A stretch of DNA of 64,000 nucleotides from Trinickia fusca (GTDB taxonomy: Bacteria > Pseudomonadota > Gammaproteobacteria > Burkholderiales > Burkholderiaceae): the NCBI RefSeq assembly GCF_003628145.1, contig NZ_RBZV01000002.1, forward strand, positions 372,001-436,000, written 5' to 3'. Under the pieces are notes generated by a model. The model had not been told where the DNA came from, ran no database searches, and was given only the letters and a program-made list of their open reading frames with translations. Of this stretch, positions 9,157-18,074 are shown piece after piece. Both the position numbers and the translations under genes were made by a program. How positions within the stretch are numbered: the first letter of the stretch is position 1; the number at the start of each line of letters is the position of its first letter.

Positions 9157-9588
9157 TTACTTCGCGTCGAACTTGACGAGTTCGCCTTGAATCTTCAACG
9201 CCGCGGCACTCATGCTCGTACCGCAGGCGAATTCGGTCGCCGTCGTGCTGTGGGTCTCATGGAAGCGCGTTTGGATGCCGATGACAGCCGTAGCGCCCTG
9301 GTCGTGTGCGTACTCGCGCAGCTCACGCAACGCTTGCGTCATCGCCGTGTTGCAAGACTCGGCCTCGCCGTCGATCTTGCGAGCCACGCGGATCGACTTC
9401 GTCACGTTGCCGAGGTCGCTGACGACGGCCGGATGCGCGGCATCGGCGAAGTAGAGCTGGACGGCGTTGTCGCTCTGGGCGGCGTCGAGCACCGGCTGCA
9501 GCGGATAGGTCTGCGCATGCGAACGCGCCAGGGCAACCTGTGCAATGCCGGCGAGCAGCGAAACGGCCAGTACGTGCTTGAGTTTCAT
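9157..9588 (-). CDS. exported YbjQ-like protein, paralogue A (aryl polyene operon)
   Basis: 143 residues with a signal peptide ending at about VALA. The mature domain shares with the following gene the pattern V-x-L-Y-F-A, a central cysteine (ESCNTAM), GATAVIGIQTRF and a late cysteine (TEFACGTS), so the two are tandem duplicates. The conserved cysteines could form a disulfide in the periplasm. It begins 64 bases after the last ketosynthase. Function unknown, but paired presence in the operon suggests a role in handling or anchoring the pigment at the envelope. Confidence 0.8.
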   Translation of the reverse strand: MKLKHVLAVSLLAGIAQVALARSHAQTYPLQPVLDAAQSDNAVQLYFADAAHPAVVSDLGNVTKSIRVARKIDGEAESCNTAMTQALRELREYAHDQGATAVIGIQTRFHETHSTTATEFACGTSMSAAALKIQGELVKFDAK

Positions 9589-9652
9589 CAGTTGGACTCC
9601 TTGTTTTTATCGTGCGGGTCCCGTTCGGCAGGATTGAACGGACCGCACTCCT

Positions 9653-10900
9653 TCACGCGCCCTCGAGCGCACCAAACATCAGGCTCGCGCAACTGCCGCC
9701 GAACCCGAATGAAATCGACATCGCCGTCCGCAACGGCGTCTCGCGCGTCACGCGCACGAGCGGCAGATCGCCCACGCATGCGTCGAGCGTATCGATGCCC
9801 ACGCTGCCGGCCATGAAGCCGTCGCGCATCATCAAAAGCGTGTAGATGGCCTCGTGCACCCCCGAGGCCGCCAGCGGATGCCCCGTCAGAGCCTTCACCG
9901 ACGAGAACGCCGGCACTTGCGCACCGAACACACGCTCGAGCGCGCGCAGCTCTTCGGCGTCGCCGAGCGGCGTCGACGGCGCGTGCGTGTTGACGTAGTC
10001 GGGCAAGACAGCCGCTTCGTCGAGCGCCGTCTGCATCGCACGCGCAATACCAGCCGCACCGGGCGCGACCATCGTCACGACGTCGGTCGCCTGCCCGAAA
10101 CCCGTCAGCTCCGCATAGATGCGCGCGCCGCGCGCACGCGCGTGCGTGAGCGACTCGAGCACGAGTACGCCGGCCCCGGAGGCGATCACGAAGCCGTCGC
10201 GCGCCGCATCGTACGGACGCGACGCACGCTGCGGCGTGTCGTTGAAGCCGCGCGAGAGCGCCCCCATCGCATCGAACATCAGCGTGTAGTTGTCATACAG
10301 CTCTTCGCTGCCGCCCGTGAGCACGACATCTTGCAGCCCCGCGCGAATCAGCTGCATAGCCTGGCCGATCGCCAGCGCCGATGTCGTGCAGGCCGACGAA
10401 GGCGAATAGGTCACGCCCTCGAGCCCGAACAGATGGGCGAGGTTGGCCGACACGGTGCTGCTCATCGCCTTGGGCACCGTGTACGGCGGGGCTTTCTCGA
10501 CACCGCGCTGCTCGACCAGCGTCACGGCCGCATCGTAGGACGACAGCGCGCCGCTGCCCGAGCCGATCACGGCACCGGCGCGCGGCGTGCGCAGCGCATC
10601 GGCATCAAGACCCGCATCGTCGACGGCGAGGCGCGCGGCATGGCATGCGAAGCGTGCGGTATCGCCCATGAAGCGCTCGTACTTGCGCGCGAACGCCGGT
10701 TCGTCCACCACCGATGCCGCGCCCGCGACATGGCTGCCGAAGCCGCGTTCACGCCACGCATCGACATGCACGATCCCCGAGCGGCCCGCGCGCAACGCGT
10801 CGGCCACGCCATCGAGCCTGTTGCCGAGGCACGAGACGATCCCCATGCCGGTGACGACGACGCGCTCGCGATGGCGATCGCGCGATTGGAGTCCGCTCAT
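9653..10900 (-). CDS. beta-ketoacyl-ACP synthase (third full ketosynthase of the aryl polyene operon)
   Basis: 415-residue FabB/FabF-type ketosynthase. The active-site cysteine is in SSACTTSALA, the first histidine in NTHAPSTPLGD and the second in TGHPLAASG, so the Cys-His-His triad is kept, although the usual HGTST reads HAPST. The ATG at 10900 overlaps the stop of the upstream ketosynthase (ATGA), indicating coupled translation and probably a hetero-complex. In type II systems of this sort one of two adjacent ketosynthases elongates the polyene and the other sets length. Which role this one has cannot be read from sequence. Confidence 0.92.
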   Translation of the reverse strand: MSGLQSRDRHRERVVVTGMGIVSCLGNRLDGVADALRAGRSGIVHVDAWRERGFGSHVAGAASVVDEPAFARKYERFMGDTARFACHAARLAVDDAGLDADALRTPRAGAVIGSGSGALSSYDAAVTLVEQRGVEKAPPYTVPKAMSSTVSANLAHLFGLEGVTYSPSSACTTSALAIGQAMQLIRAGLQDVVLTGGSEELYDNYTLMFDAMGALSRGFNDTPQRASRPYDAARDGFVIASGAGVLVLESLTHARARGARIYAELTGFGQATDVVTMVAPGAAGIARAMQTALDEAAVLPDYVNTHAPSTPLGDAEELRALERVFGAQVPAFSSVKALTGHPLAASGVHEAIYTLLMMRDGFMAGSVGIDTLDACVGDLPLVRVTRETPLRTAMSISFGFGGSCASLMFGALEGA

Positions 10901-12123
10901 CGCACGCGCTTGAAGATCAGCGACGTGTTGATGCCGCCGAACGCAAAGTTGTTGCTCATCACATACTCGGCGTCGATCGTGCGGCCCTCGTGCATGATGT
11001 AATCGAGCGGCGCGCAGGCGGGATCGACATCGAGCAGGTTCAGCGTCGGCGCGTACCAGTTGCGCTTCATCATCTCGATCGTCCACCACGCTTCGAGCCC
11101 GCCACACGCGCCCAGCGTATGGCCGACGTAACTCTTGAGCGAGCTGATCGGCATCGCATTGCCGAAGATTTGCGCGGTCGCGGCGCTCTCGGCCACGTCG
11201 CCGCGATCGGTCGACGTGCCGTGCGCGTTCACGTACGCGATCGCCTCGGGCGCGAGCTCGGCATCGTCGAGCGCGAACCGCATCGCGCGCGCCATCGTCT
11301 CCGCCGTCGGCTGCGTCATGTGCGCACCGTCGGAGTTGCAGCCGAAGCCGACGATCTCCGCGTGGATCGTCGCGCCGCGTGCGCGGGCGTGCTCGTACTC
11401 CTCGAGCACGAGCGTCGCGGCGCCTTCGCCGACGACGAGGCCGTCACGTTTGGCATCGAACGGCCGTGGCGTCAGGTGCGGCTCGTCGTTGCGCGTGCTC
11501 GTCGCATACAGCGTGTCGAACACGGCCACGGCCGGCCCCGACAGCTCCTCGGCCCCCCCCGCGAGCATCAACGTCTGCTTGCCGGTCGCGATGTTCTCGT
11601 ACGCATAGCCGATCGCCTGGCTACCCGATGCGCAGGCGCACGACGTCGGCACGATGCGGCCTTTCAGATCCCAGAACAGGCTCACGTTGACGGCCGTCGT
11701 GTGCGGCATCATCTGCACGTAGCTGTTCGAAGTCACGTCCTGCATCGAGCCCGTCTCGAGCATCGTGCCGAACGCGCGAATCGGCTGGACGGAGCCCGAC
11801 GACGAGCCATAGGCGACGCCCATGCGGCCGTCGGCAATGGAAGCGTCGCCGAGCAGGCCCGCGTCTTCGAGCGCCATCTCGCTTGCGCGCACCGCGTACA
11901 TCGACACGAGCCCCATCGAGCGCGTCTTCTTGCGCGGATATCCGCCTGGCAGCTCGAACCCGGGCAACGGGCAAGCGAGCCGTGTGTGCAGTGACGAAAA
12001 GTAATCCCACTCGGGCATGCGCCGCACCGCGTTGCGTCCGCTGCGCAGCGCCGCTTCGATTTCGTCCCACTGCGTGCCCAGCGCGGTCACGCCGCCCATC
12101 CCCGTTACGACGACGCGCTTCAT
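10897..12123 (-). CDS. beta-ketoacyl-ACP synthase, canonical active site
   Basis: 408-residue condensing enzyme. The nucleophile is Cys164 in PTSCACASGS, with HGTSTDRGD and VGHTLGACG carrying the two histidines. This is the most canonical of the ketosynthases here and probably the main elongating enzyme of the aryl polyene chain, adding malonyl units to the aryl starter on ACP. Its start codon shares a base with the stop of the ketoreductase (TGATG), and its stop overlaps the next ketosynthase. Confidence 0.94.
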   Translation of the reverse strand: MKRVVVTGMGGVTALGTQWDEIEAALRSGRNAVRRMPEWDYFSSLHTRLACPLPGFELPGGYPRKKTRSMGLVSMYAVRASEMALEDAGLLGDASIADGRMGVAYGSSSGSVQPIRAFGTMLETGSMQDVTSNSYVQMMPHTTAVNVSLFWDLKGRIVPTSCACASGSQAIGYAYENIATGKQTLMLAGGAEELSGPAVAVFDTLYATSTRNDEPHLTPRPFDAKRDGLVVGEGAATLVLEEYEHARARGATIHAEIVGFGCNSDGAHMTQPTAETMARAMRFALDDAELAPEAIAYVNAHGTSTDRGDVAESAATAQIFGNAMPISSLKSYVGHTLGACGGLEAWWTIEMMKRNWYAPTLNLLDVDPACAPLDYIMHEGRTIDAEYVMSNNFAFGGINTSLIFKRVR

Positions 12124-12851
12124 CAGATCATCCCGCCATTCACGCCGATGACCTGCCGCGTGATGTACGACGCGGCATCCGACATCAGAAAGCTCACCGT
12201 CGCCGAAACTTCCTCGGGACGGCCGACCCGGCCCATCGGCACGGTCTGCAAGGCATGATCGAGGTGCTGCATCTCGCTCAACATCTCCGTTTCGATGAGG
12301 CCCGGCGCCACGCAGTTGACCGTGATGCGCCGCGTGGCGAGCTCGACGGCCAGCGCCTTCGTCGCGCCGATGAGCCCCGCCTTCGCGGCGCTGTAGTTGA
12401 CCTGGCCGCGATTGCCCATCACGCCCGACACCGAAGCGATCGTGACGATGCGCCCGCCCTGCTTGGCCCGCACCATCGGCATCGTGAGCGGATGCACGAC
12501 GTTGTAGAAACCATCGAGACCGGTCTCGACGACGGTGTCCCAGTCCTCTTCGGTCAGCGCGGGGAACGCACCGTCACGCGTCACGCCCGCGCACAGCACG
12601 ATGCCGTAATACGCACCGTTGCGCTCGACATCGGCCTCGAGCTGCGCGCGGCACGCGCCGCGCTCGCGCACGTCGAACTGCAGCACGCCGGCCGTGCCAC
12701 CCTGGGCGACGATATCGGCCGCCACCGCTTCTGCTTCCGCTCTACCGCTTCTGCAATGCACCGAGACGGCGAAACCGTCGGCAGCCAGTCGATACGCGAT
12801 CGTGCGGCCAATGCCGCGGCTCGCGCCGGTAACAAGAACGCGACGACTCAT
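12123..12851 (-). CDS. 3-oxoacyl-ACP reductase (FabG type) of the aryl polyene operon
   Basis: 242-residue short-chain dehydrogenase. It has the NADPH-binding TGASRGIGR near residue 8, the catalytic serine in VSGVMGNRG, Y-S-A-A-K at the YxxxK site and VAPGLIETEM, as in FabG. It reduces the beta-keto group after each condensation, preparing for dehydration to the conjugated double bond. ATGA overlap with the dehydratase gene upstream and TGATG with the ketosynthase downstream show tight coupling. Confidence 0.95.
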   Translation of the reverse strand: MSRRVLVTGASRGIGRTIAYRLAADGFAVSVHCRSGRAEAEAVAADIVAQGGTAGVLQFDVRERGACRAQLEADVERNGAYYGIVLCAGVTRDGAFPALTEEDWDTVVETGLDGFYNVVHPLTMPMVRAKQGGRIVTIASVSGVMGNRGQVNYSAAKAGLIGATKALAVELATRRITVNCVAPGLIETEMLSEMQHLDHALQTVPMGRVGRPEEVSATVSFLMSDAASYITRQVIGVNGGMI

Positions 12852-13366
12852 GATTGAGTGAAGCTCCCTTCGATGAATGTCTGAAAATCGGTCGGTTGAA
12901 ACACCTTGATGACCGCCTGCGCAAGACGCTCGCCGTCGCGCGCGCGATCGATCGTGCACTCGTAGGCACCGTGGCCCTCCTCGCTGCGCAGCAATTCGGC
13001 CGCGCCGATGCTCAGACGCTCGCCGCGTGCGAATGCGCTCGCGTGCGCCTCGTAGCGGCTCGAACCGAGCAGCACGCCGGGGCGCGCGCGCCCACCGGCA
13101 CGCATCGCGTTCAGGCCGACGTGCGCCGCAATCGCCTGCGCCATCAGCTCGATGCCGATCCACGCGGGCATCGCGCCAGTCGCGTCGGCATACCAGGCGT
13201 CGCTGTCGACAGTGGCGAGCGCCGTCACCGAGGTGTCCGTGCACGCGATGATCTCGTCGACGAGCAGCATGGTGCCGCGATGCGGCAGCACGTCCTCGAT
13301 CGGCGGAAAGTCGTGAAAGGCCTGCTCGCCGCCTGCTTGCGTCATGGTGGATGTGATCGTGGTCAT
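12848..13366 (-). CDS. hotdog-fold dehydratase-like protein (ApeP type)
   Basis: 172-residue hotdog protein with LPHRGTMLLVDEI near residue 27 and WIGIELMAQAIAAHVG on the central helix. The helix keeps the glutamate of FabZ-like dehydratases, but the GHFP-type histidine loop is absent. The other dehydratase domain of this cluster (C-terminus of the 21366 gene) has that loop, so the two may form a hetero-complex that completes one active site, as described for ApeI/ApeP-type pairs. Start at the ATG 17 bases after the preceding stop; an alternative ATG lies at 13345. Confidence 0.88.
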   Translation of the reverse strand: MTTITSTMTQAGGEQAFHDFPPIEDVLPHRGTMLLVDEIIACTDTSVTALATVDSDAWYADATGAMPAWIGIELMAQAIAAHVGLNAMRAGGRARPGVLLGSSRYEAHASAFARGERLSIGAAELLRSEEGHGAYECTIDRARDGERLAQAVIKVFQPTDFQTFIEGSFTQS

Positions 13367-13383
13367 GGTTGCCGTTCGAAAGG

Positions 13384-14568
13384 TCAGCGTCCGAGCACGA
13401 GGCTCACGTTGCTGCCGCCGAACGCGAACGAGTTGCTCATTACGTAACGGCCTGCTGCCAGATAGCGCGCGTCTTCGATCAGATCGAGCCGCGGCAGCTC
13501 GGGATCGGCCTCACCGTCCCAAAGATGGCGCGGCAGCGGCACGTCGTCGCGCGCGAGCGTGAGCCACGCGAAGCCAAGCTCGGTCGCGCCCGCCGCACCG
13601 AGCGTATGGCCCGTCAGCGGCTTCGTGCCGCTCGTGGGCACGCCATGCGGAAACACGCGTGCCATCAGGCGGGCCTCCATCTCATCGTTCTTGCGCGTAG
13701 CCGTTGCGTGCAGATTGACGTAGCCGATCGACTCGGGCGCGATGCCGGCGTCACGCAGCGCCGCGCGCAGTGCGAGCTCACCACCGGCACCGCTCGGGTC
13801 GGGCGCCGAAATGTGATGCGCATCGCTCGATTCGCCGGCACCCACGAGCGCGACAGGCCCTTCGTCGCGGCTCATCAGGAACACGGCCGCCGCCTCGCCG
13901 ACGTTGATGCCGGCGCGATTGGCGCTCATCGGGTTCGTGCGCACGACGCTCGTCGATTCGAGCGCGGCGAAGCCCCGCACGGTCAGCTCGCACAGCGAGT
14001 CGACGCCGCCCACGACCACTGCGTCGCAGAAGCCTTGATGGATGAGCCGCCGCGCACTCGCGAACGCCTTGCCGCTCGAGGTGCAGGCCGTCGAGATCGT
14101 GAAGGCCGGCCCCGCCAGACCCAGGGCGGCCGCGGCGAATGGGGCTGCCGAGCCGATCTCCATCTGCACGTAGTCGAACGGAGCATTGCCCGCGTTCGCC
14201 ACTTCGCTCGCTTGCGGCAGGAAATGCGCTTCGCCGGCGCCGACACCCGACGTGCTCGTACCGAGCACGACGCCCACGCGGCCAGCGCCATAGCGCGCGC
14301 ACGCCGCCTGCACGGCCGGCTCGATCTGCGCGAGCGCGGCCAGCAACAGCCGGTTGTTGCGGCAGTCGTAGCGTGCCAGATGCGCAGGCGGCGCCAGCTC
14401 GAGCGCCGCCGTCACGCGGCCGACGAACGCGCCCTGCGCGCCGCCCAACGACGCGTGCCCCATGCCGGGCGCGATACCGCTGGCCAGGCCACGCACGATC
14501 TCGTCGAGCCCGCTGCCGAGCGCATTGACCATGCCAAGCGCATGCAGATAAACACGGGGCGAACTCAT
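13384..14568 (-). CDS. beta-ketoacyl-ACP synthase (first full ketosynthase of the operon)
   Basis: 394-residue ketosynthase. The catalytic cysteine is in ISTACTSSGKAF, and the histidines are in NLHATATRKND (an HATAT variant of HGTxT) and LTGHTLGAAGATELG. It starts at the ATG 14568 overlapping the stop of the MMPL exporter gene (ATGA). Family knowledge suggests that aryl polyene systems use one ketosynthase for the first condensation onto the aryl starter and a pair for elongation; this separate one, distant from the adjacent pair at 9653-12123, is a candidate for initiation. That assignment is inference. Confidence 0.9.
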   Translation of the reverse strand: MSSPRVYLHALGMVNALGSGLDEIVRGLASGIAPGMGHASLGGAQGAFVGRVTAALELAPPAHLARYDCRNNRLLLAALAQIEPAVQAACARYGAGRVGVVLGTSTSGVGAGEAHFLPQASEVANAGNAPFDYVQMEIGSAAPFAAAALGLAGPAFTISTACTSSGKAFASARRLIHQGFCDAVVVGGVDSLCELTVRGFAALESTSVVRTNPMSANRAGINVGEAAAVFLMSRDEGPVALVGAGESSDAHHISAPDPSGAGGELALRAALRDAGIAPESIGYVNLHATATRKNDEMEARLMARVFPHGVPTSGTKPLTGHTLGAAGATELGFAWLTLARDDVPLPRHLWDGEADPELPRLDLIEDARYLAAGRYVMSNSFAFGGSNVSLVLGR

Positions 14569-16967
14569 CGACTTCTCCTGACGGCCGGCATGCCGATCGG
14601 CGCGAGCAGCACCGACACCGCGATGCCGAGCGCGAGCGTGGCGCCGAAATTCTTGAGCACGGGCATCGTGCTCATGCCGAGCAGCCCGAACGACAGCAGC
14701 GTGGTGCAGGCCGACAGTACGACGCCTGTCCATACCGCACCGACATCGGCGTGGTCGCGCACACTGCCCTCGCGCAAGAACACCGCATAGTTGGCGCCCA
14801 CGCCGAGCACGAGCATCAGCGCAAGCCAATGGAACAGCGTGAGCGGCATGCCTGCATAGCCGAACGCCGCGAGCGCGACGCCGCACGCGAGCAGTACCGG
14901 CAGCGTCACGGCGAAGCCGGCAGCCGGACCGTAGCGCACCATCAGCAAGACCATCACGAGCGCGAGGGCCACCGCGAGCCACCAGCCGCTGTCGACGCGG
15001 TACGCCCCGAACAGGCGCGACACACTGGCGGCCTTGTCGACGAACACGACGCCCGGCATCGTCTGCGCGAGCTGGGCCAGCGCCGGCAGCTGCGCGGGCG
15101 TGGCGCCGAGCGGCAGCACGATCGCCGCATAGCCGGGCGTGCCCGCACGCGTGGCACCGAGCCACAGATGGCGGTACGGCCGCGACCATGGCGTCGCGAG
15201 CCATGCATCGAGCGTAACGGGCGCCGTGCCGGCTTGCGCGAACGCCTCGGCGTAGTGCGCACTCACGTCGTCGCGAAAGCCTGCTTGAGCAAGCGTGGCG
15301 CGCAACGTGTCGGGCGTGCCGAACACGCGCTGCGCGAGCAAGGCGCGATCGGCGGCCTGCTTGCGCGCCGACGGCACGAATTGCGACACCGCCTGCCAGC
15401 CCGTCAGTTGCGCCCCTTCGAGCGGCGCGTCGAGCCGTGCACCGAGCGCCTCACTGCGCTCCAGCACCTGTTCGACCGTCGCCCCCTTGACGACGAAAAA
15501 GCGCGCGTTGTCTTCGATGCCGATCGTCTCGCGCACCTGGCGCTCTTGCGCGGCGAGGCCCGGGTCGCGCTGCACGAGCAGGTGAATATCGTCGTCGCTG
15601 CTCAAGCGCAGCCAGCCCGGCACGGCCGCGGCCACGACGAGCGCAGTCACCAGCCACGCGCGCCGCCCGCCGATCGCGGCATGCCAGCGTTCGAGCAACG
15701 CGCGAGCGCCGGCGAACAAGTGTTGCGGCGCGCGGCGCGGTGCACGCACGAGCAGCGCCGGCAGCAATGACATGACCGACGCGAACGCCGTGGCGATGCC
15801 CGCCATCGCGAAGCAAGCGATCTGTTTGAGCGCCGGGAACGGCACCCACGCGAGAATCGCATAGCCGAGCAGGCTCGTCGCAAGCGCCACGGCGAGCGCA
15901 GGCCGCACCTCGCGCGCACCGCGCCTGGCATCCCAGTCGCGTCCCGCGCTTAGATAGAGCACGAAATACTGAATCGAATAATCGACGGCTTCGCCGATCA
16001 GGCTCGCGCCGAACACGAGCGTGAGCAGATGCAGCTCGCCGAACACGAGCATCGTCACGGCCAGTGCGCAGACGATGCCGACCGCCGTCGACGCGAAACC
16101 GAGCAGCACGAGCCGCGGCGCGCGAAACACCCACAGCATCAGCAACGCGATGCCGCACACGGAGACGATGCCGATCCAGTGGACGTCGCGCTCGGACGCA
16201 CGACGTGCGGCATCGGCATAGAACACGGCACCCGCACGCGCCACGCGCACGTCGGGCATGGCCTGTTGCAGATGGTTCAGCGCAGGGTCGGTGGCCTTGC
16301 GCACGGCCGCTTGCGTGGCCGACTCGTAGGCCGAGCCCGGCAGCGCCGCCGTCACGAGCACGCTCGTGGAGGCACCCTGATGCGCGACCAGCATGCCGTC
16401 CTCGAGCCCGAGATTCGATGCGGCGAGCGGCAAGCCCGCGAACCAACGCCCGAGCCAGCCGAACGGATCGTCGGCAAGCGGCGCCGCGAGACCCGCCTGC
16501 ACCGGATTGAACAGGCGCTCGGCCACCATGCCCGGCAGCGCCGCCGCCCCACCCTCGGTCAGCGCCGTGCGATCGGCATCGCTGAGCAAGCCGAAGCGAT
16601 ACGGCAGGTAAAAACGCGGAATCTGCGTCGCATCGAACGGCGGCAGCTGCGCGAGGACGTTGCGGAACGCACCGCTGGCCGCAAGCGTCTGCGCAAGCTG
16701 CTTGGCGCCGGCTTTCGCGCGCGCGGCGTCATGGCTCGTGACGAGAAAGACGGTGCGCTCGCCCATCGCTTGCGCGAGCGTGTCGATGGCCTCTTCGGCC
16801 ACCGGGTCCGCCTCGGTCTTGGGGAGCAGCGCAAGCAGATTGGTCTGCAGCGGCGAGCTCTCCGTAAAGCGCCACACGCAATACAGCGCGGCAACGAGTG
16901 CTAGCGCGAGCCATGCGAGGCGCACGCCCCACACGCCCGTGCGTGCCGACGATCGCACCGCTTCCAT
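14565..16967 (-). CDS. MMPL/RND-family exporter of the aryl polyene cluster
   Basis: 800-residue inner-membrane protein with two repeated halves, each with one N-terminal membrane segment, a large periplasmic loop and a cluster of about five membrane segments (for example FGASLIGEAVDYSIQYFVLYL in the first half and LGVGANYAVFLREGS in the second). This is the MMPL layout of lipid and polyketide exporters. It probably moves the finished aryl polyene lipid across or out of the inner membrane together with the LolA-like protein encoded just upstream. I chose the ATG at 16967, which shares a base with the upstream stop; a GTG at 16982 would add five residues. Confidence 0.92.
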   Translation of the reverse strand: MEAVRSSARTGVWGVRLAWLALALVAALYCVWRFTESSPLQTNLLALLPKTEADPVAEEAIDTLAQAMGERTVFLVTSHDAARAKAGAKQLAQTLAASGAFRNVLAQLPPFDATQIPRFYLPYRFGLLSDADRTALTEGGAAALPGMVAERLFNPVQAGLAAPLADDPFGWLGRWFAGLPLAASNLGLEDGMLVAHQGASTSVLVTAALPGSAYESATQAAVRKATDPALNHLQQAMPDVRVARAGAVFYADAARRASERDVHWIGIVSVCGIALLMLWVFRAPRLVLLGFASTAVGIVCALAVTMLVFGELHLLTLVFGASLIGEAVDYSIQYFVLYLSAGRDWDARRGAREVRPALAVALATSLLGYAILAWVPFPALKQIACFAMAGIATAFASVMSLLPALLVRAPRRAPQHLFAGARALLERWHAAIGGRRAWLVTALVVAAAVPGWLRLSSDDDIHLLVQRDPGLAAQERQVRETIGIEDNARFFVVKGATVEQVLERSEALGARLDAPLEGAQLTGWQAVSQFVPSARKQAADRALLAQRVFGTPDTLRATLAQAGFRDDVSAHYAEAFAQAGTAPVTLDAWLATPWSRPYRHLWLGATRAGTPGYAAIVLPLGATPAQLPALAQLAQTMPGVVFVDKAASVSRLFGAYRVDSGWWLAVALALVMVLLMVRYGPAAGFAVTLPVLLACGVALAAFGYAGMPLTLFHWLALMLVLGVGANYAVFLREGSVRDHADVGAVWTGVVLSACTTLLSFGLLGMSTMPVLKNFGATLALGIAVSVLLAPIGMPAVRRSR

Positions 16968-17653
16968 CAGGGTGTCCCCCACAGCGCGCGCTCGTTCGGC
17001 GCCGGCGCATCGAACGCGGCGCTATCGGTAAAGTCGATGCGCGTCGTGTCGCCGTTCGCGGCCGTGATGACGAGCGTGCGCAGGAACGTGTCGCCATCCA
17101 GATGCAGGCTCTTGATCGCCTGCGCGAGCTGCGGCTGGTTCGGCGCGAGCTCGAGACGCCATGCGCGCAGCGTGCCGCTCGCGGTCACGTCGAATTGCGA
17201 GTACAGCGCCGACAGATCGCCGCCGAGCATCGCGCGCATCATGCGCGACACCTGTGCGATGCCACCCGCTCGCGGCGACGCGCGTGAGACGCGCTTACCG
17301 TTCGCGTCGATTTCGCTGACGCCCACATCGCCGATGACGTAGGTCGTGCGATACGGCGTGTCGATACGCCAGAGCACGCCGCGCTCGCGCCAGAACACCA
17401 GCGAGCCCGTGCTCACGAGCGGCGCCTTCAACGCGGCGAGTGTCTGCGTCTGCCGGAACTGCGCGCGCACGCCTGGCTTGCCGGCCAGAAGCGCGGTGAT
17501 TTGTGCCACGAGGCGCGCGTCGTCGGCGGTGTTGGCGGCCGGCGCCGATGCGGCAGTCGCTGCCTGCGCAGCCACACTAAGGCCGCCGAACGCACCCAGC
17601 ATGCCGAGTGCGAGGGTCAGCGCCAGCGCGCGAGTCCGAATCAGGGCAGCCAT
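16967..17653 (-). CDS. LolA-like periplasmic lipoprotein-carrier protein
   Basis: 228 residues with a signal peptide (LALGMLGAFGGLSVAAQA) and a LolA-like mature domain: RAQFRQTQTLAALKAPLVS, then LVFWRERGVLWRIDTPYRT and a late hydrophobic-cavity strand pattern. LolA proteins carry lipids across the periplasm in an open beta-barrel. Placed between a thioesterase and the MMPL exporter, it is likely to accept the aryl polyene lipid and pass it toward the outer membrane, where these pigments are found. Confidence 0.9.
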   Translation of the reverse strand: MAALIRTRALALTLALGMLGAFGGLSVAAQAATAASAPAANTADDARLVAQITALLAGKPGVRAQFRQTQTLAALKAPLVSTGSLVFWRERGVLWRIDTPYRTTYVIGDVGVSEIDANGKRVSRASPRAGGIAQVSRMMRAMLGGDLSALYSQFDVTASGTLRAWRLELAPNQPQLAQAIKSLHLDGDTFLRTLVITAANGDTTRIDFTDSAAFDAPAPNERALWGTP

Positions 17654-18072
17654 ACGCGCTCCACGTTCTCATGCAAGACAGGCGGCGAGACGAACTGCAA
17701 CTCGCGCGTCGCCGCGCAGACGGCGACCTGAATCGTGTAGCCCTTGGTCAAACGTTGGCTTGATGCAGCGTCGACGATCGCATAGCCGATCTTCAAGCGG
17801 TTCTGGTATTCGAGCAGCTCGGTGCGCACCTCGAGCGTCTGCCCGTATGTGGCAGGCCGAACGTATTTCAGATGCGCCTCGACGATCGGCCACAGATAGC
17901 CCGAAGCCTGCATCTGCGGATAGTCGTAGTCGAACACGCGCAGCAGCGCCGAGCGGCCGATCTCGAAGTACTTCAGATAGTGGCCGTGCCAGCACACGTT
18001 CATCGCGTCGACATCGTGAAACGGCACCTCGACGCGTACGCTCGCGCTCAGCGGTTGACGAGCCCGATCCAT
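17641..18072 (-). CDS. acyl-CoA/acyl-ACP thioesterase (4-hydroxybenzoyl-CoA thioesterase-like)
   Basis: 143-residue hotdog thioesterase. VPFHDVDAMNVCWHGHYLKYFE near residue 15 carries the catalytic aspartate of the 4HBT family, and the strand pattern TLEVRTELLEY follows. In aryl polyene clusters such an enzyme may edit stalled chains or release products. The ATG at 18072 lies 2 bases after the lyase stop at 18075, and the 3' end overlaps the LolA-like gene by 13 bases. Confidence 0.9.
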   Translation of the reverse strand: MDRARQPLSASVRVEVPFHDVDAMNVCWHGHYLKYFEIGRSALLRVFDYDYPQMQASGYLWPIVEAHLKYVRPATYGQTLEVRTELLEYQNRLKIGYAIVDAASSQRLTKGYTIQVAVCAATRELQFVSPPVLHENVERVWLP

Positions 18073-18074
18073 GC

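Noticed and set aside
9157..9588. Excinuclease ATPase subunit
   Set aside because: The name often given to this protein family is not supported: it has a signal peptide, no Walker motifs and no zinc fingers.
14565..16967. HAE-type multidrug RND pump
   Set aside because: The size (about 800 residues) and layout fit MMPL exporters; no membrane-fusion protein gene is nearby.
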